Shown here: positions 1 to 7,447 of the stretch, one piece after another
Position numbering within the stretch: the first letter of the stretch is position 1
Layout: each line of letters begins with the position of its first letter
Assembly: GCA_002238825.1 (NCBI GenBank)
Contig: MPNC01000003.1
Coordinates: 186,001 to 250,000, forward strand
DNA length: 64,000 bases
Reading direction: 5' to 3'
Origin: SAR202 cluster bacterium bin87
GTDB taxonomy: Bacteria > Chloroflexota > Dehalococcoidia > Lucifugimonadales > UBA3495
The notes under the pieces: model-generated
The model's input: only the letters and a program-made list of their open reading frames with translations
What the model was told of the DNA's origin: nothing
The model's database searches: none
Translations under genes and position numbers: made by a program

Positions 1-314
1 TCGCTCCGGTGCTGGTGTCCCGCGCGTTGCTGGTGGCGCTGTTGGGCGTGACCTTCCTCGCTGTCGTATTGCCCATTCTGACCTACACCGACCCCCACCT
101 GCCGTTTTTGCCGTTGATGTTCGAGACGGTATCGGCCTTCGGCACCAACGGAATGTCCACCGGAGTGTCCGGCCAACTCAGCCTGGCCGGTTCGATCATA
201 TTCATGATCACGATGCTGGTGGGTCGGGTCGGCCCGCTGACCCTCGTGATGCTGCTGGCTCCCCGGGAGGACGCCACCTACCGCTACCCCGAAGAACCCG
301 TTAGAATTGGTTGA
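1..314 (+). CDS. Potassium uptake transporter subunit, KtrB/TrkH family (C-terminal part)
   Basis: The frame is open from the window edge, so the 5' part is missing and about 104 residues are visible. The fragment is hydrophobic and ends with the last pore region of the Trk/Ktr/HKT superfamily: the segment FETVSAFGTNGMSTG matches the fourth P-loop and selectivity-filter glycine. It is followed by a final membrane helix with GRVGPLT, a typical KtrB/TrkH ending. The protein forms the membrane channel part of a K+ (or Na+-coupled K+) uptake system. The next gene encodes the cytoplasmic NAD-binding regulatory subunit and begins just past this stop codon, so the two form one operon. Family assignment is sure; the choice between KtrB and TrkH is not settled from this fragment. 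Confidence 0.9.
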   Translation, partial: APVLVSRALLVALLGVTFLAVVLPILTYTDPHLPFLPLMFETVSAFGTNGMSTGVSGQLSLAGSIIFMITMLVGRVGPLTLVMLLAPREDATYRYPEEPVRIG

Positions 315-319
315 TAATC

Positions 320-979
320 ATGGCGAAGCAAGTATGTGTGATCGGTTTGGGCCGGTTCGGAGCAAAGCTGGCCAGCACGCTGTTCCAGCGGGACCACGAG
401 GTGCTGGCTATCGATCAGGATGAGCAGCGCGTGCAGGGAATGCTGGGGCGCGTCACCTACGCGGTGGAGGCCAACGCAACCAACGAGACGGCGCTGCGCG
501 ACCTCGGCGTCAGCGATATGGACGTGGCCGTCGTGGCCCTGGGCAGCCAGATCCAGTCCAGCATCATCGTCACCATGATGCTCAAGTCCATGGGGCTGCC
601 CTACGTAATCGCCCGGGCAACCGACACGCAGCACGCGGAGATCCTGCACCGCGTGGGCGCGGACAAGGTGATCTTTCCCGAGGAAGAGGCCGCCGAGCGA
701 GCCGCGAGCCTGGACCTGAGCCCCAATTACGTCGAGTTCATGCACATCACCGACGACACCGGCGTGCACAAATTGCGGCCGCCGGAAAAGATGCGGGGCA
801 TGTCACTGCGGGACGCCGGCCTCGTCTCCGAATCAATCCGCCATCACGTTTCGGTGATGGTAATCAGGCGCGGGAATGAATACATCATCAACCCGGCCGA
901 AGATGAAATGATCGACGATGGCGACATCCTCGTAGTGGTTGGGAATCACGAGGATGTCGAAAGGGCGTTTGCCCGGTGA
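320..979 (+). CDS. Potassium uptake regulatory subunit, KtrA/TrkA family (RCK domain)
   Basis: A 219-residue cytoplasmic protein. The N-terminal Rossmann fold shows the dinucleotide motif GLGRFG near residue 10 and the acidic end of beta-2 (AIDQDE), typical of TrkA_N. The segment VARA-like 'VIARATD..HAEIL..VGADKVIFPEE' is the usual RCK core. A C-terminal TrkA_C domain lies around residues 140-219. It gates the membrane subunit encoded just upstream in response to nucleotides. ATG at 320 was chosen; an in-frame TTG at 311 would overlap the previous stop but adds only three residues. At about 220 aa it matches the single-RCK KtrA type rather than the double-length TrkA of enterobacteria. Confidence 0.93.
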   Translation: MAKQVCVIGLGRFGAKLASTLFQRDHEVLAIDQDEQRVQGMLGRVTYAVEANATNETALRDLGVSDMDVAVVALGSQIQSSIIVTMMLKSMGLPYVIARATDTQHAEILHRVGADKVIFPEEEAAERAASLDLSPNYVEFMHITDDTGVHKLRPPEKMRGMSLRDAGLVSESIRHHVSVMVIRRGNEYIINPAEDEMIDDGDILVVVGNHEDVERAFAR

Positions 980-1012
980 CCGCGGGCACGCCCCGTATGA
1001 CGGCGTAATCCT

Positions 1013-1849
1013 ATGAGCAACAGCATCGGATATCTGGGACCGGCCGGAACCTACACGGAGCAGGCTGCGCTGCTCTACTCGCCCCAGGGCGTCCTGACGG
1101 CCTATCCTTCAATCGCCGCAGTGGGCGCTGCCGTCTCCAACAGCGAGGTGGACGTCGGGGTGGTGCCCATTGAGAACAGTCTCGAGGGATCGGTCACCTT
1201 CACGCTGGACCTGCTCATCGCCCAGTCCGGCCTGTCCATTCAGAACGAGGTGGTGATCCCCATCGACCACTACCTGGTCGCAGCGCCCGGCGTGGCCGTC
1301 GAGTCCGTAGAGGTGATTTACTCCCATCCGCAGGCTCTGGCCCAGTGCCGGGAATACCTGGAAGCGCGCTTTCCCGCGGTTCCTCGCGAAGCATCGCTGA
1401 GCACGTCCGCTGCCGTCGCCGACATGCAGGGCAGCCGGGTTCCGGCCGCAGCGATCTGCCCGCAGCGGGCCGCCGAAATCTACGACGTGCAAATCCTGGA
1501 CCGGGGGATACAGGACAACACGGCGAACCAGACCCGATTCGTCGTCCTGGCCCACGCCGACCATGCGCCCACCGGCCATGATCGCACGTCCATCTGCTTC
1601 TCGTTCACTGTCGACCGTCCCGGGAACCTGTACAGCACCATCGGCGAGTTCGCCAGCCGGGACATCAACCTGGTCAAGATCGAAAGCCGCCCGACCAAGC
1701 AGGAACTGGGCAGGTACATCTTCCTGATCGACTGCGAAGGCCACCGGCACCAGCCGGAGGTCGCCGCCGCGCTGGACGGGTTGCGCCGGCGTACGGACAT
1801 GCTGAAGATACTGGGGTCATATCCCTTCTGGGAACCCGGCGTCGAGTAA
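1013..1849 (+). CDS. pheA: Prephenate dehydratase
   Basis: 278 residues. Converts prephenate to phenylpyruvate in phenylalanine biosynthesis. The N-terminus carries the family opening GYLGPAGTYTEQAAL; the periplasmic-binding-like catalytic domain includes VPIENSLEGSV and the catalytic TRF motif in NQTRFVVL (about residue 180). A C-terminal ACT domain (about residues 195-272, beginning SICFSFTVDRPGNLY and containing IESRPTKQ) indicates allosteric control by phenylalanine, as in monofunctional bacterial PheA. There is no chorismate mutase domain. The gene lies 33 bp after the Trk regulator and 2 bp before the signal peptidase-like gene, so it may be cotranscribed. Confidence 0.96.
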   Translation: MSNSIGYLGPAGTYTEQAALLYSPQGVLTAYPSIAAVGAAVSNSEVDVGVVPIENSLEGSVTFTLDLLIAQSGLSIQNEVVIPIDHYLVAAPGVAVESVEVIYSHPQALAQCREYLEARFPAVPREASLSTSAAVADMQGSRVPAAAICPQRAAEIYDVQILDRGIQDNTANQTRFVVLAHADHAPTGHDRTSICFSFTVDRPGNLYSTIGEFASRDINLVKIESRPTKQELGRYIFLIDCEGHRHQPEVAAALDGLRRRTDMLKILGSYPFWEPGVE

Positions 1850-1851
1850 CG

Positions 1852-2427
1852 GTGGCGCGGAATAGTTTCCGTAGGCTCGGCCCGGCGTTAATTGTCATCC
1901 GAAACGCGGGCATCAGCGTACTTCGGGTACCGTTCCGCTCTCTCTTTCTGGTTCGGGGCGACAGCATGCGTCCCACGTTGCGCGACGGTGACCTGATACT
2001 CGTGCGTCGCGGGCTTGAGAAGGGCGCACACTACGGACGCGGATCGATCGTAGTAGCATCGATCGTAGCAGCGGAGATGCCTTCGCTGTCAGGAGATAAC
2101 AGTCCGGTGACCAATGTGAAGCGAATAGTCGGGTTGCCTGGAGAGTTGGTTCGTGTCAGCAGCGACGGCGTCGTCCGGATCGAGGAGGAACCTCTCGGCG
2201 AACCGTACCTGGATCCGGAGGCGCGGGCCGCCCCAGGTCCCGGGCTGTCGTGGTTGTGTGACGGCAACGAATACTTCCTGATGGGAGACCACCGCGCCGA
2301 CAGCGGAGACAGCCGACGCTTCGGTCCGGTGCCGGCTGCCAACATCGTCGGCAAGTTGTGGATCAGGTTGCCCACCCACCGGCTTTTGAGCCGGAGATCG
2401 TCCCACCGCGCCGGTCGAAACAGCTGA
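1852..2427 (+). CDS. S26-family signal peptidase-like serine protease
   Basis: 191 residues, GTG start directly after the pheA stop. The catalytic serine lies in GDSMRPTL (about residue 40) and the general-base lysine in VKRIVGLPGE (about residue 88). The conserved late box MGDHRADSGDSR (about residues 144-155) is also present. This is the complete S26 Ser/Lys machinery. The N-terminal region (about residues 8-30) is only weakly hydrophobic, so membrane anchoring is less obvious than in LepB. A second, more classical signal peptidase I is encoded at 21239-21820. The order pheA - peptidase - yihY suggests one transcript. Substrates cannot be told from sequence. Confidence 0.88.
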   Translation: MARNSFRRLGPALIVIRNAGISVLRVPFRSLFLVRGDSMRPTLRDGDLILVRRGLEKGAHYGRGSIVVASIVAAEMPSLSGDNSPVTNVKRIVGLPGELVRVSSDGVVRIEEEPLGEPYLDPEARAAPGPGLSWLCDGNEYFLMGDHRADSGDSRRFGPVPAANIVGKLWIRLPTHRLLSRRSSHRAGRNS

Positions 2428-2433
2428 TCGGCA

Positions 2434-3465
2434 ATGGCGTCCATCGAAGCGAAATTGCACCAGGCCGCGGACTGGGCAACCCGCAACCGGCGGTTGCTCC
2501 GGATCCGACCGGTGCTCCGGGCTTTGCAACTTCGGCGTTCCGTTCAGCGGTTGGCCCAACGCCGGAGCTCGGTGCGGCTGCTACTGGCGACAGTGTCCAC
2601 GGTCATGCAAAACGACAACCAGCAGCTGATGGCCGGGGTCGCCTACTATGGCATGGTCTCGCTGCTGCCCTTCTCGGTGGTGGTGCTCCAGATTTTGCCG
2701 CTGCTGCTCGGCGAAGAAGGGGCCAGAGCCTGGTTCTCCGCCATATCATCCGGTGTCCTGCCGTCCAACATCGACGTGTCCACATTGTGGCCGTCGCAAC
2801 CGCCGGCGGTGGCTGGCGCCACGAGCCTGGTGGCTTTCCTGGGCTTGCTTTGGGGCAGTTTCAAGCTGTTCGGGGCCGTGGGGCTGGTGGTCAATCGCGC
2901 CTGGGGGATCGAACCCGCCCAGGTGGGCATCCTGGGCAAGACCCGGGAATACCTGTTCCTCAGCGCCATGGCCCTCGGGTTGCTGGTTTCCACGGTTCTA
3001 ACCTACGTTACCGTGCCCGACTTCACCGTCTACGTATTGCGGTCGATCGAGCTGGGCGGCCTGGCCAACGCGGTGGAGGCGCAACGCTGGTGGCCGAGCC
3101 TGCTGGCGTGGGCGCTGTCCGTGATCGTGTTCCTGCTGGTGTACCGTTACGTCCCCGAGCGTCCGGTCCTCTGGCGGTACGCCATCGTCGGGGCGGTCAG
3201 CGCCAGCATCATCTTTGAGGCTGCATCCTACGTATTCGCGCTGTTCTTCTCCTACATCGCGCCCCAGCGTTTGTTCTACGGGCCGCTGGCATCGGTGCTG
3301 ATCATCCTGATCTGGCTGTTCTTCTCGGCATTGACGCTGGTCTCGGGCGCGGTGCTCACCGCCTACGCCCAGAGCATCTACCGGGGTGACGGCCCGTGGC
3401 CCAGAGCCGGTTGGTTCCTGGGCACTGGAGACCCTCAGCAGGCGTCTCCCAACAACCTTGAGTGA
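2434..3465 (+). CDS. YihY/virulence factor BrkB family membrane protein
   Basis: 343 residues with a basic, arginine-rich N-terminus (about 55 residues), then the hallmark first segment LMAGVAYYGMVSLLPFSVVVLQ. About six membrane segments follow, as expected for the YihY/BrkB family. The family block LFYGPLASVLIILIWLFFSALTLVSGAVL lies near residues 285-315 and is diagnostic. Members of this family are inner-membrane proteins without a firmly established biochemical function; annotations as ribonuclease BN are outdated. The gene begins 6 bp after the signal peptidase-like gene. The stop codon lies within the first copy of a 19-bp tandem repeat. Confidence 0.93.
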   Translation: MASIEAKLHQAADWATRNRRLLRIRPVLRALQLRRSVQRLAQRRSSVRLLLATVSTVMQNDNQQLMAGVAYYGMVSLLPFSVVVLQILPLLLGEEGARAWFSAISSGVLPSNIDVSTLWPSQPPAVAGATSLVAFLGLLWGSFKLFGAVGLVVNRAWGIEPAQVGILGKTREYLFLSAMALGLLVSTVLTYVTVPDFTVYVLRSIELGGLANAVEAQRWWPSLLAWALSVIVFLLVYRYVPERPVLWRYAIVGAVSASIIFEAASYVFALFFSYIAPQRLFYGPLASVLIILIWLFFSALTLVSGAVLTAYAQSIYRGDGPWPRAGWFLGTGDPQQASPNNLE

Positions 3466-3494
3466 ACTGATGAGGCTTGAGTGAACTGATGAGG
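3457..3494 (+). repeat. 19-bp tandem duplication over the yihY stop codon
   Basis: Two exact head-to-tail copies of CTTGAGTGAACTGATGAGG. The first copy contains the stop codon of the YihY gene. The arrangement looks like a recent slippage or duplication event, without obvious function. Confidence 0.85.
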
Positions 3495-3614
3495 GATTGC
3501 GAGTATCCGCCCAAAGCGGTACCGGTCTCCTCATACCGTGGGCCACGCCGCTGACCCGGAGTACCCGTTGCGTCAAGCCGCCAGCCCCGTTGAATGACAC
3601 CTTGCCATCGTCGA

Positions 3615-3643
3615 TTGGACTACGGACCGCGCCCCCGTATAAT
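3615..3643 (+). promoter_or_regulatory. Sigma-70 type promoter for the first aspartic protease gene
   Basis: TTGGAC (3615-3620) and TATAAT (3638-3643) are separated by 17 bp. The predicted transcript start leaves a leader of roughly 55-60 nt before the GTG at 3708, which has a GGAGGA ribosome site at 3695-3700. Confidence 0.6.
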
Positions 3644-3707
3644 TCGGCCTGCACAATTGTCGCACTGGCGAAAACAACCGTCGCGGTGCGTTACGGAGGA
3701 CAACTCG

Positions 3708-4073
3708 GTGGGAGTAACCTACGCCAGGGGCAGCATCACCGGTAAAACTGAAACCCGCGAGTACGACTTCCTTGTCGACACGGGCGCCACGTGGGTTGGC
3801 ATCCCCCAGGAAGACATCGACAGCTTAGCGTTGGATGCCGTGCCCGGCGCGACTGCAGCCCTGATGACCGTGAATGGTTCCGTAGTGCGGTCACCGATCT
3901 ACGTGGCGGTGGGCATCCTGGAGGGCACCGGCTTCGTGAATGGCGCGGTTCCGGCTGCCATACCCCTGGTCGGTTACAAGCTGCTCCAGGATTTTGGGTT
4001 CAAAGTTGACCTGGTGAACGAGCGTATAGAACCGCGACGGGACGACGAAATCGGGCCACCGTTCCTGCTGTGA
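3708..4073 (+). CDS. Retropepsin-like (clan AA) aspartic protease, single domain, copy 1
   Basis: 121 residues from GTG 3708, which has GGAGGA seven bases upstream; longer in-frame extensions have no ribosome site and would overlap the promoter. The active-site loop is LVDTGATWVGIP (about residues 24-35), followed by a flap-like region and the second hydrophobic-hydrophobic-Gly element PLVGYKLLQDFG, then a terminal strand with DLVNERIEP. This is the monomer pattern of small, homodimeric clan AA proteases. No signal peptide or membrane segment is visible, so it should be cytoplasmic. Two paralogues occur in this window (10500 and 17340). Its substrate is unknown. Confidence 0.78.
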   Translation: MGVTYARGSITGKTETREYDFLVDTGATWVGIPQEDIDSLALDAVPGATAALMTVNGSVVRSPIYVAVGILEGTGFVNGAVPAAIPLVGYKLLQDFGFKVDLVNERIEPRRDDEIGPPFLL

Positions 4074-4110
4074 TGCGCCTCAGCTCAACCCTTCGCCAGT
4101 CGAGTTACGC

Positions 4111-5337
4111 ATGAACAATAATCTTCCGGCCGTCGCCCTGCCCAACCTCCGCGTCCTGGAGATCGCCTCCCTCATCCCCGGCCCCTACTGCGGCAAGTTG
4201 CTGGCGTCCCTGGGAGCCGATGTCATCAAGGCGGAGCCGCCTGGCGTGGGCGACCCGGCGCGCCGTCGCGGCCCGTTCCCGGATGACGCTCCCCATCCCG
4301 AGCGCAGCGGACTGTTCCTGTACCTGAACACCGGCAAGCCGGGCGTCACCCTGGACCTGGAAAATCCGGCCGGACAGGACCTGCTGCGCCAGCTGGTCTC
4401 CCGCGTCGACATGGTCGTGCATGACTACACGCCGGCTCGGGCCGCCGAGGTTGGCCTCGACTCCGGTTCCCTTCTGGCTGCCAACCCCGACGCGATCGTC
4501 ACCGCCGTCACGCCCTTCGGCAGCACCGGTCCCTACGCCGACTACCACGCCGGACACCTGGCCGTGTTTCACGCCGGCGGCGAGGGTTGGCTGCTGCCCA
4601 ACGGGGTGGCCCTGGACACCTTTCCGGACCGGCCGCCCATCGTCGCCGGCGCGAACATGGGCGACTACCAGGCCGGCCTCACCGCCGCCGTGGGCGCCCT
4701 GGCCGCGGTGTACAACCGCCTGGGAACTGCGGGGAACGCGCGAGGCCAGGTGGTAGACGCCTCCGCGCAGGAGGCCCAGCTATCCGTCGGCTACATGCCC
4801 ATCCAGCGGCACGAGTCGGAGGGCATCACCGAGACGCGCTTCTCCCGCTACTTCCGCGTCGGCGGCGTGCTTCCGGCGTCCGACGGCTACGTGGAACTGC
4901 TGACCCTGGAGCCGCGCCAGTTCGAGGGCCTGCTGGCCTTCATGGGCAACCCCGACTGGGCATCACCGGAGATGTTCAGCGACCCGGCCACCCACGGCCC
5001 CGAGCTGAACCGGCACATGCGGGAATGGTTCGCCCAGCACACCCGCGAGTGGCTCTACGCCGAAGGCCAGGCCCACGGCGTCCCCATCGCGCCCTACTAC
5101 ACGCCGTCCGAGGTGTTCCAGAGCCCGCAGCAGCGCGAGCGAGCGTTCTACTCGGAGGTCGACCACCCCGCCACCGGCCCCCTGGAATACACCGGCGCCC
5201 CGTTCCAGCTCAGCGAAACACCCACCACGCTAACCCGCGCGCCACTATTGGGCGAGCACAACGTGGATGTGTACTGCGGGCTGTTGGGCTACGAGGCGAG
5301 GGAGTTAGCTACGCTGAGGAGGGCGGGTGCCATATGA
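4111..5337 (+). CDS. CaiB/BaiF family (type III) CoA-transferase
   Basis: 408 residues. Class III CoA-transferases move CoA between organic acids through an aspartyl-CoA thioester. The N-terminal motif LASLGADVIKAEPP is diagnostic, and the likely nucleophile is Asp185 in MGDYQAGLTAAVGAL. The C-terminal LGEHNVDVYCGLLGY is also typical. The acyl substrate cannot be predicted; the family covers carnitine, formyl-CoA, bile acids, mesaconate and others. The gene sits between the aspartic protease gene and the retron. A second member (8464) is only about 46% G/C-rich-region distant in layout and lies beside an SDR and an enoyl-CoA hydratase, suggesting related acyl-CoA breakdown steps. Confidence 0.93.
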   Translation: MNNNLPAVALPNLRVLEIASLIPGPYCGKLLASLGADVIKAEPPGVGDPARRRGPFPDDAPHPERSGLFLYLNTGKPGVTLDLENPAGQDLLRQLVSRVDMVVHDYTPARAAEVGLDSGSLLAANPDAIVTAVTPFGSTGPYADYHAGHLAVFHAGGEGWLLPNGVALDTFPDRPPIVAGANMGDYQAGLTAAVGALAAVYNRLGTAGNARGQVVDASAQEAQLSVGYMPIQRHESEGITETRFSRYFRVGGVLPASDGYVELLTLEPRQFEGLLAFMGNPDWASPEMFSDPATHGPELNRHMREWFAQHTREWLYAEGQAHGVPIAPYYTPSEVFQSPQQRERAFYSEVDHPATGPLEYTGAPFQLSETPTTLTRAPLLGEHNVDVYCGLLGYEARELATLRRAGAI

Positions 5338-5430
5338 AACAAATTTTGACTGAGGTCGGTCCGGGGGCCGCCGAAAATACCCAGAGACCAAAAATCGGGA
5401 GACCTCCTTGGGAAGGGCTTCAGGAAGGAA

Positions 5431-6999
5431 CTACTCGTCGATGAATTTTGTCAACTGGTCAACCGGTACAAACGGTTCTCCGGCAAGGTTTAGTGCTCGC
5501 CGTTTGCCCTGCAACATGGTCGCGAGAGAGACGCCTCCAGCGAGGACAGTTCTCAGATCCTCTCCATTCATTAGAAACATCCGCTTGTCAGGGTTTTGTT
5601 TCAAAAGAGACACGACGTTGTCTGACCAACCGTTTACGGTCACTACGATACCCATCGTTAACCCTCCTGATCTGGACAATTTGCCACTGAACTCACCTAT
5701 CTCTGCAGGCTCAGTTTCATCGACGGTCCACTTGCATTCTAAGAGATAATCGGTCCCGGAAAATTCGAATGCTCCATCGATTTGCTCACCTCCTCGGTTC
5801 CTCCTGAACGGTCGCTTAGCTTCTATCCCAACGATATCGAACAAGTCGTACATCAAATTTTCTAAATCATATCCGCGGCGTTGTGTGTTTTGAGGTCGGT
5901 TGGCTAATTCGTCGTACCTGCGAAGAAGAAGGTGCAAAGGGGTGCCGCGTCCCTGCGCAAGATCCGGGTCCAATTCCCAAAGCTGGTCCAAAAATTTGAG
6001 ATAAGCCCTAGAATCCTGGCCTTTGATCATACCCAAATATTCGATTTTCCCTTTCACAACTTGCTCGAACCGAGGGGTACTCTTTCTAGGTCCTATGTGC
6101 TTGTAGAAGACCTTCTCTTCCCAAGTTTTCTGTGCGGCCGATAGGCCATGTTTTCTCCACACGTACAGCATCGCCCGTACTTGGTTTGTAAATCGTTTGG
6201 GGACATTTGGAATATCGTTGACCGTAACGCCCGTTACCTCTTGCCTCTGGTGTCGGCCGCGTAACCGAACTTTGCTTCCGTTGACCACGAACCCATTTTG
6301 ACCGATGATCTCGTTGAGACGGTGCCCGGTTTGAACCTGCCCTAGTTCGTTTGGAAATGCCAAGTCGACTGGAAATTCTCGGCGTCCGGTGGAAAATGTA
6401 ATGTCGTCAGCGTAGCGGGTGTACCAAGATCTACAATGGCGAGCCAACTGTTGAAGCTGGCTGTCCATTTGCGCGCAGATCATGTTGCTTATGGTAGGTG
6501 ACGTAGGGGCGCCCTGAGGAAGATATCCTTGGTGACAACAAAGGTTGGCGAGTATCGTCGCCACTCGCTCAGGACGATTGTACGGCCTAGCCATGAACAT
6601 TCCTCGTACTCGCCCGAAATGTATCGTGTGGAAGAAATTGTCCAAGTCTAGGTTGAGTACCCAACTCTGCTTGACGTGTCGTACCGCGTTGGTTTTGACG
6701 CTTTTGCCCGAGGCGAATCCGTGTGCGCTTGGCTTTACGCGGTAAACGGACTGTAGCACCGTATTCAATTTTTGATGGAGAATTTTGATGTTCTTGTTCG
6801 GCGCATCGATTTGCCGGTGTCCGCCGCTTTTCTTGGCGATATGGAACGTCGTGTATTTTTCGTCATCGGTTGTCGCGTAAGTCCAATAATTGAGACTCGC
6901 GTATGGAACCTCAAGCATCTCGGCGACGTCCCTCGGATCCTGCAAAGCATAAAACTTCTCTCGAAGTTCGTCGGGTCTGGTTTCCAGCGTTAGATCCAT
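5431..6999 (-). CDS. Retron-type reverse transcriptase fused to a C-terminal Mrr-like PD-(D/E)XK nuclease
   Basis: 522 residues from ATG 6999, which has TTTGGAG nine bases upstream; an in-frame TTG six bases earlier is too close to that site. The polymerase domain (about 1-340) has catalytic Asp118/Asp120 in LDLDNFF, the retron block PQGAPTSP (161-168) and YADD (196-199). Both hallmark retron motifs are present: NAVRH (104-108, NAxxH of region X) and VTG (255-257, region Y). The C-terminal domain (about 375-470) begins RRGYDLENLMYDLF and has Asp408 in QIDGAF and Glu421/Lys423 in LLECKW, the restriction-endonuclease/Mrr-like catalytic triad. Base composition is visibly AT-richer than its neighbours, which suggests transfer. 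A structured RNA lies just upstream. Probable anti-phage role with the nuclease as effector (inference). Confidence 0.92.
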   Translation of the reverse strand: MDLTLETRPDELREKFYALQDPRDVAEMLEVPYASLNYWTYATTDDEKYTTFHIAKKSGGHRQIDAPNKNIKILHQKLNTVLQSVYRVKPSAHGFASGKSVKTNAVRHVKQSWVLNLDLDNFFHTIHFGRVRGMFMARPYNRPERVATILANLCCHQGYLPQGAPTSPTISNMICAQMDSQLQQLARHCRSWYTRYADDITFSTGRREFPVDLAFPNELGQVQTGHRLNEIIGQNGFVVNGSKVRLRGRHQRQEVTGVTVNDIPNVPKRFTNQVRAMLYVWRKHGLSAAQKTWEEKVFYKHIGPRKSTPRFEQVVKGKIEYLGMIKGQDSRAYLKFLDQLWELDPDLAQGRGTPLHLLLRRYDELANRPQNTQRRGYDLENLMYDLFDIVGIEAKRPFRRNRGGEQIDGAFEFSGTDYLLECKWTVDETEPAEIGEFSGKLSRSGGLTMGIVVTVNGWSDNVVSLLKQNPDKRMFLMNGEDLRTVLAGGVSLATMLQGKRRALNLAGEPFVPVDQLTKFIDE

Positions 7000-7025
7000 G
7001 GCCAATACTCCAAATCACAACCGCA

Positions 7026-7192
7026 TGAGTTGCCCTCGATCGATTTTCGCATTCCTCGCCGGCACAGTGACCAAGCGAGAACTGGCAAACCTGCTACAAC
7101 AGATTGAGACCGATGTAGCGAGTTAAAGCGAACCTTGACATATGCTCACCGCTGGATCAACGGCAAATGATTAATCTGTCGAGAGCAACTCA
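7026..7192 (-). ncRNA. Candidate retron msr-msd RNA
   Basis: 167 nt directly upstream of the reverse transcriptase, same strand. The ends form a 14-bp inverted repeat with one G-U pair (7179-7192 against 7026-7039; TGAGTTGCTCTCGA with TCGAGGGCAACTCA), as expected of retron a1/a2. Inside are three hairpins: 7146-7166 (9-bp stem with wobbles, loop ATC), 7093-7119 (GCTACA/TGTAGC) and 7053-7081 (7-bp stem TTCTCGC/GCGAGGA). Length, position and end pairing fit msr-msd; the branching guanosine and the exact msDNA ends cannot be fixed by eye. Confidence 0.78.
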
Positions 7193-7199
7193 GACGCTC

Positions 7200-7205
7200 A
7201 TTATA
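7200..7205 (-). promoter_or_regulatory. -10 box for the retron transcript
   Basis: A consensus TATAAT on the minus strand, 8 bp before the outer arm of the retron RNA, so transcription would start at or next to the a1 repeat. No good -35 hexamer is seen at 16-18 bp. Confidence 0.5.
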
Positions 7206-7447
7206 ATTCACAATCGCAAACCGGTCGTCATGCAAATCCATGGTACTGTTCCAAGGGTCACTCCGGCCGGAAATCCAATGCGTGACACAGTTGCGAATCG
7301 TGCAAAAGCTAATCCGCGCGCGGTCAGCGTTAAGCGGTTGAGTTGTCTCCATCTCGCGCTGTTATAGAAAGTGGCAATGTATAATCCCTCCATCCCGCCG
7401 AACCCGCCCCTTCCGGCGCGTTCGCATCCCAACGGAGGCTATTCCCC

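Noticed and set aside
1135-1750. Minus-strand frames over pheA
   Set aside because: pheA on the plus strand has all family motifs; the minus frames are compositional shadows.
3497-3745. 82-codon frame between yihY and the aspartic protease gene
   Set aside because: It overlaps the promoter and start region of the protease gene, has no ribosome site and no recognisable sequence.
5408-5749. Short plus-strand frames over the retron reverse transcriptase
   Set aside because: They are antisense to a well-supported protein with catalytic motifs.
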